DNA of 17,796 bases from JAVWMQ01 sp036637375 (GCA_036637375.1 JAVWMQ010000038.1:1-17796), one strand, 5' to 3'. Shown: positions 1-7,210, counted from the first letter of the stretch. Notes: generated from the letters alone by a model not told the origin. A program made the numbers and translations.

Positions 1-1
1 A

Positions 2-55
2 AAAATTGAAAAAGCTCTTCCAATCTTCGAAAAGCTTATGAAAGAATACAAATAA
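2..55 (+). CDS. 3' end of an unidentified gene (partial)
   Basis: An open frame enters from the left edge and encodes KIEKALPIFEKLMKEYK before a TAA stop at 53-55. The tail is amphipathic and lysine-rich, as at the end of a soluble enzyme, but 17 residues are too few to assign a family. An intrinsic terminator follows 14 bases after the stop, which supports this being a true gene end rather than a chance frame. The function is unknown. Confidence 0.6.
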   Translation, partial: KIEKALPIFEKLMKEYK

Positions 56-68
56 TAAATATGATTTG

Positions 69-99
69 AAAAAAGAGCGAAATTATCGCTCTTTTTTTT
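69..99 (+). terminator. Rho-independent terminator of the upstream gene
   Basis: A perfect stem pairs 69-80 (AAAAAAGAGCGA) with 86-97 (TCGCTCTTTTTT) around a 5-base loop, and the T run continues to 99. It sits just after the partial gene's stop and before the MATE promoter, so it separates the two units. Confidence 0.9.
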
Positions 100-108
100 A
101 TAAATGTA

Positions 109-139
109 TTGACCCGAGTATTACTCCATAGTTTAAGAT
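109..139 (+). promoter_or_regulatory. MerR-type promoter with 19-bp spacer and dyad, upstream of MATE copy 1
   Basis: The -35 box TTGACC (109-114) and the -10 box TAAGAT (134-139) are separated by exactly 19 bases. This over-long spacer is the hallmark of promoters that MerR-family activators untwist. Inside the spacer is an inverted repeat GAGTA-T-TACTC (116-126). The likely activator is the BmrR-like regulator encoded at 2951-3760, but that pairing is inferred from proximity and family only. Confidence 0.65.
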
Positions 140-167
140 GTAGATAAGATTAAGGGGGAAGAAAAAA

Positions 168-1487
168 ATGAGACTAGAAGGAAAATCATTAAAAACAGAT
201 TTTTTCAAATTTATAATACCAGCGATGATAGCACAGATTGTTTTTTCGTTGTATTCAATGGTAGACGGAATGTTTGTTGCATATGGTGTTGGAGAAACGG
301 CGCTTGCAGCGATTAATATATCAATGCCATTTCTGATGTCACTATTTGCAGTTGCTTTAATTTTTGCAGTTGGATCATCTACGGTTATTGCAATGTTTAT
401 TGGAGAAGGCAAAAAAGAAAAAGCCAATGAGATGTATACTCAGAATATAGTAACTATAGTTATAATATCTGTAATAATATCTTTATTAGTAGTATTATTT
501 AATGATGAAATAGCAATATTCTTAGGTGCGACAGACAGTACCATAGGGTATGTAAAAGATTATATTACGACAATATCAATTTTTGCAGTGTTTTTCATTG
601 TATCATATACCTTTGAAATATTAATTCAGACTGACGGGTTTCCAAGTCTTGCAACCATATTTGTAATATCTGGAGTTGTAATGAACTGTATACTAGATTA
701 TATCTTTGTTATAGTTTTAGAAGAAGGTGTTTTAGGAGCTGCGATTGCTACAGGTCTTTCTCAAGTGGTGGTAATATTATTGTTTTCAATACATTTCTTT
801 GGTAAAAGAACAAATATGAAATTGGTTAGATTTAAGTTTGACGTGAATTTGCTAAAAAGAACAGCTAGAAATGGTATGGCAGCTGGTATAACAGAGTTAT
901 CTCCAGGAATTGTAATCTTTTTATTTAATCATGCGATAATAACTTATATAGGTGAAGACGCACTTGTAAGCTACACAATAATAGCATATGCTAGTTCTAT
1001 AGTAATGTATGCAATTACAGGTGTAGCTCAGGGTATACAGCCACTTGTTAGCTATCACTATGGTGGTGGCAGAGTGGAAAAATGCAAGAAACTATTTAAA
1101 TATGCTCTGAGATTTTCATTTGTTGTGGCAGTAGTGTCGTTTGCTTTAACAAAAATATTTGCAGAATCTGTTGTGGGGATATTTATTTCATCAGATTTAA
1201 TAGAGTTAAGAGAATATTCAATTTATGCTTTAGGTATTTTTACTATTTCATACTTCATTTTATGGATAAATATTGTTGTAGGGGGATATTTGACAGCATT
1301 AGAAAGAGCCAAATCATCAATGATGATTTCCCTTTGTAGAGGGTTAGTGTTTGTAGGCATTAGTTTATTTATATTAACCAAAGTGTTTGGTGGAAGTGGT
1401 ATTTGGATTGCAGCAGCAACCTCTGAAGCAATGTGCTTGATTTTATCACTTGCTTTATTGAAAAAAGCAAACAAACAAATTATTTAG
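168..1487 (+). CDS. MATE family multidrug efflux transporter, MepA-like (copy 1)
   Basis: The 439-residue product is a full-length MATE antiporter that would use a cation gradient to export drugs across the cytoplasmic membrane. It begins MRLEGKSLKTDFFKF, has about twelve hydrophobic segments, and carries two MatE repeats, roughly residues 15-175 and 235-400. The start FxIPxMIAQIVFSLYSMVDG and the central block SYTIIAYASSIVMYAITG resemble the MepA-like clostridial group. ATG 168 is chosen because AAGGGGG (152-158) precedes it at a suitable distance. The next gene is a close paralogue: about 111 of 437 aligned positions differ by my count, giving about 75% identity without gaps. The promoter is MerR-type, which suggests substrate induction. 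The actual substrate cannot be read from the sequence. Confidence 0.9.
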   Translation: MRLEGKSLKTDFFKFIIPAMIAQIVFSLYSMVDGMFVAYGVGETALAAINISMPFLMSLFAVALIFAVGSSTVIAMFIGEGKKEKANEMYTQNIVTIVIISVIISLLVVLFNDEIAIFLGATDSTIGYVKDYITTISIFAVFFIVSYTFEILIQTDGFPSLATIFVISGVVMNCILDYIFVIVLEEGVLGAAIATGLSQVVVILLFSIHFFGKRTNMKLVRFKFDVNLLKRTARNGMAAGITELSPGIVIFLFNHAIITYIGEDALVSYTIIAYASSIVMYAITGVAQGIQPLVSYHYGGGRVEKCKKLFKYALRFSFVVAVVSFALTKIFAESVVGIFISSDLIELREYSIYALGIFTISYFILWINIVVGGYLTALERAKSSMMISLCRGLVFVGISLFILTKVFGGSGIWIAAATSEAMCLILSLALLKKANKQII

Positions 1488-1502
1488 TAATCAACTTTTT
1501 GA

Positions 1503-1554
1503 CGGGGATGGATAGCTAAACCTCTAGGATATTAAATCCTAGCTATCCTCCCCG
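1503..1554. repeat. GC-rich imperfect palindrome between the two MATE genes
   Basis: Left arm CGGGGA-T-GGATAGCTA (1503-1518) pairs with TAGCTATCCTCCCCG (1540-1554), giving 15 base pairs with one bulged T at 1509. The 21-base loop can form a further GGAT/ATCC stem (1527-1530 with 1536-1539). An alternative inner stem CTAGGAT/ATCCTAG (1524-1530 with 1536-1542) competes with the outer one. No T run follows on either strand, so it is not a standard intrinsic terminator. It lies upstream of the copy 2 promoter. Confidence 0.7.
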
Positions 1555-1584
1555 CTTGTAAATTCAAACTATCAATGAATAATA

Positions 1585-1613
1585 TTGCGTATTCGTACGA
1601 TTTGTTTTATAAT
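1585..1613 (+). promoter_or_regulatory. Sigma-A promoter of MATE copy 2
   Basis: TTGCGT (1585-1590), a 17-base spacer and a perfect TATAAT (1608-1613) form a normal housekeeping promoter 37 bases before the ATG. The spacer contains the 8-base palindrome TCGTACGA (1593-1600), a possible repressor site, though a chance palindrome of this length is not rare. Confidence 0.75.
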
Positions 1614-1650
1614 CAATAGCGAGACGTTAATTAATAAAATAGGAGGGAAA

Positions 1651-2964
1651 ATGAGATTAGAAGGTAAGTCACTGAAAAGTGATTTTTTGAAATTTATTGT
1701 GCCATCAATGATTGCGCAGATAGTTTACTCGTTATATTCAATGGTAGATGGAATGTTTGTGGCAAAAGGTGTAAATGAAACTGCATTGGCAGCAATAAAT
1801 ATATCTATGCCATTTTTAATGTTTTTGTTTTCAATAGCATTAGTTTTTTCTGTGGGTTCTTCAACTATAATAGCTATTTTTATAGGGGAAGGAAAAACAA
1901 AAAAAGCTAATGAAATGTATACACAGAACATAATTACTATAATTGTTTTGTCATTAATTATAACTGGAATTGTTGTTGCATTTAATGATCAAATCGCATT
2001 GTTTTTGGGTGCTACAGAAGGTACTATTGGGTATGTAAAAACTTATATAACTACAATATCTATTTTTGCAGCCTTTTTTGTTTGCTCATATTCATTTGAA
2101 GTTTTAATTAAAACAGATGGTTTTCCAGCTCTTGCAACTGTATTTGTAATATCTGGAGTTGTAATGAACTGTATCTTAGATTATATTTTTGTTATTCTAC
2201 TAAATAAAGGAGTTTTTGGAGCAGCATTTGCAACGGGAATATCTCAAATTATTGTGATTGCTCTTTATGTAAGTCATTTTGCTAGTAAGAGAACACATAT
2301 GAACTTGTGTAAATTTACATTTGATAAAGGAGCTCTTTTGAGAACACTTAAAATTGGAATGGCTTCTGGTATTACGGAATTTTCACCAGGGATAGTTATA
2401 TTCTTGTTTAATCATGCTATTTTGACTTATATAGGTGAAGATGCCATTGTAAGTTATACGATTATTGCCTATGCAAGTTCTATTGTTATGTATGCAATTA
2501 CAGGTGTTGCTCAAGGTATACAACCACTTGTAAGTTATCATTATGGCGGAGGTAGATATGAGTCATGTAAGAAACTATTAAGGTATGCATTGATATTTTC
2601 AGTTGGAGTGTCAATAGTAGCATTTGCACTTACAAAGATATTTGCTGAGCCAGTAGTTAGCATATTCATTTCTTCAGATTTAACTAGTCTTAGAGAATAT
2701 TCAGTTTATGCTTTAGGCATATTTATCATATCGTATAGCGTAATGTGGGTGAACATTGTTGTAGGGGGATATCTGACAGCAATAGAAAGGGCTAAGTCCT
2801 CTATAGTAATATCTTTAGGACGAGGACTTATATTTGTTGCAATAAGTTTGTTTGTGTTAACCAAAATCATGGGTGGTGATGGTATTTGGTGGGCAGCATT
2901 TGCAACTGAAGCAATGTGCCTATTTGTTTCAATAATATTACTAAAGATGGTTAAATACGAATAG
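1651..2964 (+). CDS. MATE family multidrug efflux transporter, MepA-like (copy 2)
   Basis: The 437-residue product is a second full-length MATE antiporter, collinear and gap-free against copy 1 at about 75% identity by eye. Conservation is uneven: copy 1 residues 241-300 differ at only 3 positions, while residues 181-240, including the cytoplasmic linker between the two halves, differ at about 27. The start is ATG 1651, preceded by AGGAGGG (1641-1647) and aligning with MRLEGKSLK of copy 1. A longer frame opening at TTG 1585 is rejected because it would start in the -35 box. The stop overlaps the convergent regulator gene by 14 bases. The divergence in the linker may mean different substrates or regulation; the sequence does not say which. 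Confidence 0.9.
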   Translation: MRLEGKSLKSDFLKFIVPSMIAQIVYSLYSMVDGMFVAKGVNETALAAINISMPFLMFLFSIALVFSVGSSTIIAIFIGEGKTKKANEMYTQNIITIIVLSLIITGIVVAFNDQIALFLGATEGTIGYVKTYITTISIFAAFFVCSYSFEVLIKTDGFPALATVFVISGVVMNCILDYIFVILLNKGVFGAAFATGISQIIVIALYVSHFASKRTHMNLCKFTFDKGALLRTLKIGMASGITEFSPGIVIFLFNHAILTYIGEDAIVSYTIIAYASSIVMYAITGVAQGIQPLVSYHYGGGRYESCKKLLRYALIFSVGVSIVAFALTKIFAEPVVSIFISSDLTSLREYSVYALGIFIISYSVMWVNIVVGGYLTAIERAKSSIVISLGRGLIFVAISLFVLTKIMGGDGIWWAAFATEAMCLFVSIILLKMVKYE

Positions 2965-3760
2965 GTATTTGTATTTCAGTGATGAATTCGGACTCATTGC
3001 CAGTATCATATTCATCAATAATATAAAGCTCAATAGGGTTACCAATTATTTGGTAACCTTTTTTTTCTGCAAAAATAAGTAAATCTACCATCTTTGCTCC
3101 AATTTCACCATAAGATCCTTTGTGAATTGTAGAAATATATGTTCCACTAGGAAGGAGTTTGTCATAGTCTGTAATCTCATCTTTAATTATATAAAATACA
3201 GCTTGAAATTTGCCGTATTGGTTATTTTTAATGCTAGACAAAGAAGCGATTGCCCCTAGTCTACAATCACCGAGAATAAGATTCGCATTGTCATGTTTTT
3301 GTTGTAATTTTTTTAGTGAAAAATCAATATCTTGGTATTCGTTTATATCGTCATCAAAAATTAGGATTTTTCGGCTAGGTAACTCTTTTATTTCAATGCC
3401 TTCTTTTTCATAAAGCTTTAAGTTATTATTAAGGTTTTTGGAACGTTCAAGCAGTCTGTCTTTTAATTCAATTAAATGTTTTGTTTTTTTGTCAATTCGA
3501 TCAATTTGCATATTTAAGAGAGAAATTGTGTCTGATACTTGGAAACTATTAAGGTGATCTATTATTTCAGCCATACTGAAACCGATTTCTCTTAATTCAC
3601 GAATTGTATTTAATTTTTGGATGTGAGTAATTTTGTAATATCTATAGCCATTGTCACCTCTAATTGGATTGATTAGACCTAAATTTTCATAGTATCGAAG
3701 AGTGTCAATACTTACATTATATAGTTGAGCAACTTCTCCAATTTTATAATATTTAGACAT
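2951..3760 (-). CDS. MerR family transcriptional regulator with GyrI-like effector-binding domain (BmrR-like)
   Basis: The 269-residue protein has an N-terminal MerR winged helix (YYKIGEVAQLYNVSIDTLRY, then YYENLGLINP), a helical dimerisation region at about residues 75-125, and a C-terminal GyrI-like ligand pocket at about 130-269, ending SEFITEIQIPIRI. This is the layout of BmrR, which binds cationic drugs and activates an efflux gene by untwisting a promoter with an over-long spacer. Start ATG 3758-3760 follows AAAAGGAGGT at a good distance; an ATG 36 bases upstream would put the ribosome site inside the gene and is rejected. The gene runs convergently into MATE copy 2 with a 14-base overlap. 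It is the obvious candidate regulator of the pumps, particularly of the 19-bp-spacer promoter at 109-139. Confidence 0.88.
   Translation of the reverse strand: MSKYYKIGEVAQLYNVSIDTLRYYENLGLINPIRGDNGYRYYKITHIQKLNTIRELREIGFSMAEIIDHLNSFQVSDTISLLNMQIDRIDKKTKHLIELKDRLLERSKNLNNNLKLYEKEGIEIKELPSRKILIFDDDINEYQDIDFSLKKLQQKHDNANLILGDCRLGAIASLSSIKNNQYGKFQAVFYIIKDEITDYDKLLPSGTYISTIHKGSYGEIGAKMVDLLIFAEKKGYQIIGNPIELYIIDEYDTGNESEFITEIQIPIRI
3035..3066 (+). terminator. Intrinsic terminator for MATE copy 2, inside the merR-like gene
   Basis: A perfect 9-bp stem pairs GGTTACCAA (3037-3045) with TTGGTAACC (3050-3058) around the loop TTAT, extended outward by G·T and A-T pairs. Eight T residues follow at 3059-3066. 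It lies about 70 bases past the MATE stop, on the template antisense to codons for KKGYQIIGNP of the convergent regulator. Confidence 0.85.
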
Positions 3761-3786
3761 TTTATTACCTCCTTTTTCATATGCAT

Positions 3787-3795
3787 ATAATATCA
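3787..3795 (-). promoter_or_regulatory. Extended -10 promoter of the merR-like gene
   Basis: Read on the minus strand this is TGATATTAT, an extended -10 element (TGn + TATTAT). Initiation about 7 bases further on would leave a short leader of about 20 bases holding the ribosome site. No good -35 is visible. The perfect palindrome ATATGCATAT (3779-3788) overlaps the initiation region and could be an autoregulatory site. Confidence 0.45.
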
Positions 3796-3808
3796 TAATG
3801 TGGTAACA

Positions 3809-3814
3809 TATAAT
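3809..3814 (+). promoter_or_regulatory. -10 element for the AlkD-like gene
   Basis: A consensus TATAAT lies 25 bases before the ATG, with AGGAG (3826-3830) between. No convincing -35 is present at 17 bases. It lies within about 30 bases of the divergent regulator promoter, so the two would compete or share control. Confidence 0.45.
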
Positions 3815-3838
3815 AGTAGATAATTAGGAGATATAAAT

Positions 3839-4525
3839 ATGGATATAAAAACAAGGGAAAGAATAGAGCGTTTGGCATGTGATGATAAGTTTAGGAAATT
3901 TACATCAGCACTTATACCTGGAGTAGATAATATTTTGGGAGTTAGAATGGGGGAACTCAAAAAAATTGCAAAAGAATTGGCATGTAATCCATATGATCTT
4001 GCAGATAATCTTAAAGAAAAAGATATATATTTTGAGGAGACTATGGTTAGAGGTCTGAGCATTGGTTTTTTGCGGGGCGATATTAATGAAATAATTAGTA
4101 AAATAAAAGGGTTTATACCGAGAATTAATAACTGGGCTGTGTGCGATAGTTTTTGTGCCAATTTAAAGATTACAAGAAAGTATAAAGAAGAAATGTGGAA
4201 ATTAATAGAAATGTATGCGATATCAGAGCGCACATATGAAGCTCGTTTTGCCATTGTACTAGCACTTGATTACTTTATAGAGGACAATTACATACAAGAT
4301 GTATTTAATGTTTTGGAGAGGGTTAAATCAAAAGATTATTATGTGCAAATGGCTATAGCATGGGCTGTATCTATTTGTTTCATAAATGACAAAGAATCTA
4401 CCATAAAATATCTAGTCAATAATCATTTGGACAACTGGACTTTAAATAAGAGTATACAAAAAATTAGAGAGTCCAAGAGAGTATCAACGAGAGATAAAGA
4501 GGATGTGTTAACGTACAAAAGATAA
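3839..4525 (+). CDS. AlkD-like DNA alkylation repair protein (HEAT-like DNA glycosylase)
   Basis: The 228-residue protein matches the AlkD family, HEAT-like-repeat glycosylases that remove alkylated purines (3-methyladenine, 7-methylguanine) without flipping the base. Key positions are visible: Trp99 and Asp103 in NNWAVCDSFC, Arg136 in YEARFAIV and Trp175 in AIAWAVSIC, with spacing close to Trp109, Asp113, Arg148 and Trp187 of Bacillus cereus AlkD. The whole product is helical, as expected for stacked repeats. ATG 3839 follows AGGAG (3826-3830) with 8 bases between. It is divergent from the merR-like gene. Some family members have lost activity, but the catalytic Asp and Arg are retained here, so activity is likely. 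Confidence 0.85.
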   Translation: MDIKTRERIERLACDDKFRKFTSALIPGVDNILGVRMGELKKIAKELACNPYDLADNLKEKDIYFEETMVRGLSIGFLRGDINEIISKIKGFIPRINNWAVCDSFCANLKITRKYKEEMWKLIEMYAISERTYEARFAIVLALDYFIEDNYIQDVFNVLERVKSKDYYVQMAIAWAVSICFINDKESTIKYLVNNHLDNWTLNKSIQKIRESKRVSTRDKEDVLTYKR

Positions 4526-4537
4526 TTGTTTAGATTG

Positions 4538-4566
4538 TTGAAAAATCAATATAATTGCTGTATACT
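4538..4566 (+). promoter_or_regulatory. Promoter of the SGNH-DUF4358-MBOAT-DHHW operon
   Basis: TTGAAA (4538-4543), a 17-base spacer and TATACT (4561-4566) form a good sigma-A promoter 24 bases before the ATG of the SGNH gene. No terminator separates it from the upstream AlkD-like gene, so some readthrough is possible. Confidence 0.7.
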
Positions 4567-4590
4567 ATTTAATGAAAAGAGGTGCGTAAT

Positions 4591-5331
4591 ATGAAGAAAA
4601 AATTACTGATTACTATAGGTACAATTGCCGCAATACTTTTGGTGAGTTTTGGTGTTTTTCAAATAGATAGAATTAATGAAAATAAGGATATTTTAAATAA
4701 TAAAGACGAATTATATGCTATGGCAAGCCAAGATGTATCTGTTTTGGAAAGGCAGATTAGTAAATTTGACAATGAAAATGAAAAGACAACTGCGGCGAAG
4801 AATTTTAAGAAAATCTTTAAGGGTGCTGTTGTTGTTGGAGATTCTATAACAGAATCAATAGATGAGTACGGATTTTTGGATCCAGAACAAACAATATATG
4901 CGAGAGGTGCAAGTGTTAAAAGTAGAACGAACATTAGAAGTAGGCTTTACAGTATGAAACCAAAAGTTGCGTTTTTAACTTTTGGTATGAATGATCTTGA
5001 GATATATGGCAAAAATACTAGTGGGTTTATTAAAGATTATAAAAGCTTTATAAAAGAAATCAAGAAAAAAACTCCAAGAACAAAAATATATATTAACAGT
5101 GTAATGCCTGCAACAAAGGCAAAAATTAAAAAAGTACCTAAGTTAAAATATTATACTGACTATAATGTACAGCTCAAAAAGATGTGTAGAGAACTTAGTA
5201 TTCCATTTATAGATAATACGGAGTTTGCTTTATCAAGTAATTTGTTTGAGCCGGATGGACAACATTTCAAAGCGAAATTTTATCCTAAATGGTTAAACAG
5301 AATGGCAGCTGCAGCGGGGTTAATTAAGTGA
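4591..5331 (+). CDS. Membrane-anchored SGNH/GDSL-type hydrolase or O-acetyltransferase
   Basis: The 246-residue product has one N-terminal membrane segment (about residues 4-23) and a spacer, so the catalytic domain should lie outside the membrane. SGNH blocks appear in order: GDSIT with nucleophile Ser85, Gly106, GMND with Asn134, and DGQH with Asp222 and His225. Enzymes of this fold remove or transfer acyl groups on surface polysaccharides. ATG 4591 is chosen over GTG 4582 because the ribosome site AAGAGGTG (4577-4584) would otherwise overlap the start. It is first in an operon with an MBOAT and a DHHW protein, as in polymer O-acetylation systems, and its stop overlaps the next start (GTGA). 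Whether it acts as esterase or transferase cannot be decided from the sequence. Confidence 0.85.
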   Translation: MKKKLLITIGTIAAILLVSFGVFQIDRINENKDILNNKDELYAMASQDVSVLERQISKFDNENEKTTAAKNFKKIFKGAVVVGDSITESIDEYGFLDPEQTIYARGASVKSRTNIRSRLYSMKPKVAFLTFGMNDLEIYGKNTSGFIKDYKSFIKEIKKKTPRTKIYINSVMPATKAKIKKVPKLKYYTDYNVQLKKMCRELSIPFIDNTEFALSSNLFEPDGQHFKAKFYPKWLNRMAAAAGLIK

Positions 5332-5813
5332 ACGATATAAAAAAATTAAATATAATTAAAGTTATATTGCTGATTTTATTAGTTGGCTTTATATTCTTTA
5401 TATGTGCAGATAAAGATATTGCAGACAAGAATATCAGGGAAATTCAAGGTGAAATGGGTAGAGATAATATCATTAGTTCTCTTGAATCTTGCAATGATAG
5501 AGATTTGTTGAAGTATTACGGCATCCCAAGTGGAAATGTAGATGGATATTTATTTAAGAAAGCAAAGTCGCCAATGGCAGTAGATGAACTTCTGATATTA
5601 AAATTACGAGAAGAAAATCAATCAGGGGCAATGTTAGATTGTGTTTATAAACGTATCGAGGATCAAAAAAATAACTTTGATGGATATGGTGTAAGACAAA
5701 CGGAACTTCTTTCAATGTGCAAGGTTTTTGCAAAGGGGAAATATGTGTTTTTTGCGGTTGGAGAATCAGCAGATAAATGGGAAGAACGTTTTAATGAGTT
5801 TATGGAGAAGTAA
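5328..5813 (+). CDS. DUF4358-like small membrane-anchored protein
   Basis: The 161-residue product has a short charged N-terminus, one membrane segment (about residues 9-27) and a likely extracytoplasmic domain. Its core, PMAVDELLILK (82-92), then a helix with YKRIEDQKNNFDGYG (107-121) and KGKYVFFAVGE (136-146), resembles DUF4358 proteins, small clostridial proteins of unknown role. The start is GTG 5328, overlapping the previous stop as GTGA, which indicates translational coupling; its own ribosome site is poor. It sits between the SGNH and MBOAT genes, so a partner or chaperone role in O-acylation is plausible but unproven. The family call is from recalled pattern and was not searched. Confidence 0.65.
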   Translation: MNDIKKLNIIKVILLILLVGFIFFICADKDIADKNIREIQGEMGRDNIISSLESCNDRDLLKYYGIPSGNVDGYLFKKAKSPMAVDELLILKLREENQSGAMLDCVYKRIEDQKNNFDGYGVRQTELLSMCKVFAKGKYVFFAVGESADKWEERFNEFMEK

Positions 5814-5818
5814 TAGAT

Positions 5819-7210
5819 ATGGTTTTTAGCAGTATAATTTTTTTGTTTTTATTTTTTCCAATTACTCTTGGAATATATTTTTTAGTACCAAAAAATATGA
5901 AAAATTTAATCTTACTTGTGGCAAGCATATTTTTTTATGCTTGGGGTGAGCCTGTCTATGTTGTGCTAATGATATTTAGTGCTGTTTTTAACTATATAAT
6001 GGGATTAGATATCTCGGTGCGAGAGAACAGTCCGAAATTAAAGAGAGCTAGTGTGGCTTTTGCTATAATTGTAAATCTATTTATATTATCTTTTTTTAAA
6101 TATTATGGATTTTTTATGGACAATATTAATGAGATTTTCAATGTTTCAATTGCCTACACAAAACTACCATTACCAATAGGTATATCTTTTTATACTTTTC
6201 AAGCACTATCATATGTTATAGATGTTTATAGAAATAAAATAGCAGTGCAAAAGAGTCTTTTGAAATTCAGTTTATATCTTACAATGTTTCCACAGTTAAT
6301 TGCAGGACCTATTGTAAAATATGTTGATATTGAAAAACAATTGGATGAGAGACACGTCACTCTAGTTGAGTTTGGAAGTGGATGCGAAATTTTTATAAAA
6401 GGATTAGCTAAAAAGGTTTTGCTAGCTAATACTTTAGGGCTTATATATACAAATATATCTGCATTGTCAAATGATGAAAGTACCATTATTACAGCATGGA
6501 TTGGTATAATTGCTTATACACTACAGATTTATTTTGATTTTAGTGGATATTCTGATATGGCAATTGGTCTTGGTAGGATGTTTGGGTTTGAATTTATGAA
6601 GAACTTTAATTATCCGTATATTTCAAAGAGCGTAACAGAATTTTGGAGAAGATGGCACATATCATTGAGCACCTGGTTCAAGGAATACGTGTACATTCCG
6701 CTTGGAGGTAATAGGGTTTCAAAATCAATGCATATTAGAAATATTTTGACTGTTTGGTTTTTGACAGGATTTTGGCATGGTGCAAGTTGGAACTTCATTG
6801 TTTGGGGATTATATTATGGTGGATTTTTATTACTAGAAAAATACTTTGTAGCAAAAATATTGGCTAAAGTCCCAACTATTGTGCAAAGTCTATATACTTT
6901 AATAGTTGTTGCAGTTGGATGGGTATTCTTTAGTCAACCAGATTTATATGCGGCAATGAATTATTTAAATTTAATGTTTAGCTTCAAAAATGGATTAATT
7001 AATTCTATATCTTTGTATTACCTAAAAACTAGTATAATAATTATAGTTTTGGGGATTTTAATTGCACGCCCAAATGTAAATATTCTATTTGAAAGACTGA
7101 AGAGTTCAAGACCTTTGGTGGCAATATTAATTTTGATGGTAATATTTATGTTATGTATCGCATCTCTAGTGTATGATACATACAATCCGTTTTTGTACTT
7201 TAGATTTTAG
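5819..7210 (+). CDS. MBOAT family O-acyltransferase (AlgI/DltB/PatA-like)
   Basis: The 463-residue polytopic membrane protein belongs to the membrane-bound O-acyltransferases, which pass an acyl group from a cytoplasmic donor across the membrane for transfer to surface polymers. Family signatures are clear: PLPIGISFYTFQALSYVIDV (117-136), DFSGYSDMAIGLGRMFGF (240-257), TEFWRRWHISLSTWF (273-287) with conserved His280, and FLTGFWHGASWNF (314-326) with the catalytic His320. Length matches AlgI-type members. ATG 5819 follows GGAGAAG (5804-5810), and the gap from the preceding stop is 5 bases. The likely acyl group is acetyl by analogy with AlgI and PatA, but the acceptor polymer is unknown. Confidence 0.92.
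   Translation: MVFSSIIFLFLFFPITLGIYFLVPKNMKNLILLVASIFFYAWGEPVYVVLMIFSAVFNYIMGLDISVRENSPKLKRASVAFAIIVNLFILSFFKYYGFFMDNINEIFNVSIAYTKLPLPIGISFYTFQALSYVIDVYRNKIAVQKSLLKFSLYLTMFPQLIAGPIVKYVDIEKQLDERHVTLVEFGSGCEIFIKGLAKKVLLANTLGLIYTNISALSNDESTIITAWIGIIAYTLQIYFDFSGYSDMAIGLGRMFGFEFMKNFNYPYISKSVTEFWRRWHISLSTWFKEYVYIPLGGNRVSKSMHIRNILTVWFLTGFWHGASWNFIVWGLYYGGFLLLEKYFVAKILAKVPTIVQSLYTLIVVAVGWVFFSQPDLYAAMNYLNLMFSFKNGLINSISLYYLKTSIIIIVLGILIARPNVNILFERLKSSRPLVAILILMVIFMLCIASLVYDTYNPFLYFRF

Noticed and set aside
98..427. Open frame on the minus strand over the start of MATE copy 1
   Set aside because: It mirrors hydrophobic codons of the pump, crosses the terminator and promoter region, and has no ribosome site or family resemblance.
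1585..1650. N-terminal extension of MATE copy 2 from TTG
   Set aside because: It would begin in the -35 box; ATG 1651 has AGGAGGG and aligns with copy 1.
1488..1650. Riboswitch or T-box leader before MATE copy 2
   Set aside because: The palindrome lies upstream of the recognised promoter, so it would not be in the leader, and no T-box or other riboswitch core motif is visible.
3761..3796. N-terminal extension of the merR-like gene
   Set aside because: It would place the strong AGGAGGT inside the coding region and add 12 residues before the conserved MerR start.
3793..4254. 153-codon minus-strand frame opposite the AlkD-like gene
   Set aside because: The AlkD-like frame has family residues and a good ribosome site; the opposite frame is a shadow rich in Ser, Ile and Leu.
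4582..4590. GTG start three codons upstream in the SGNH gene
   Set aside because: The GTG overlaps the ribosome site; ATG 4591 has correct spacing and a normal KKKLL signal-anchor start.
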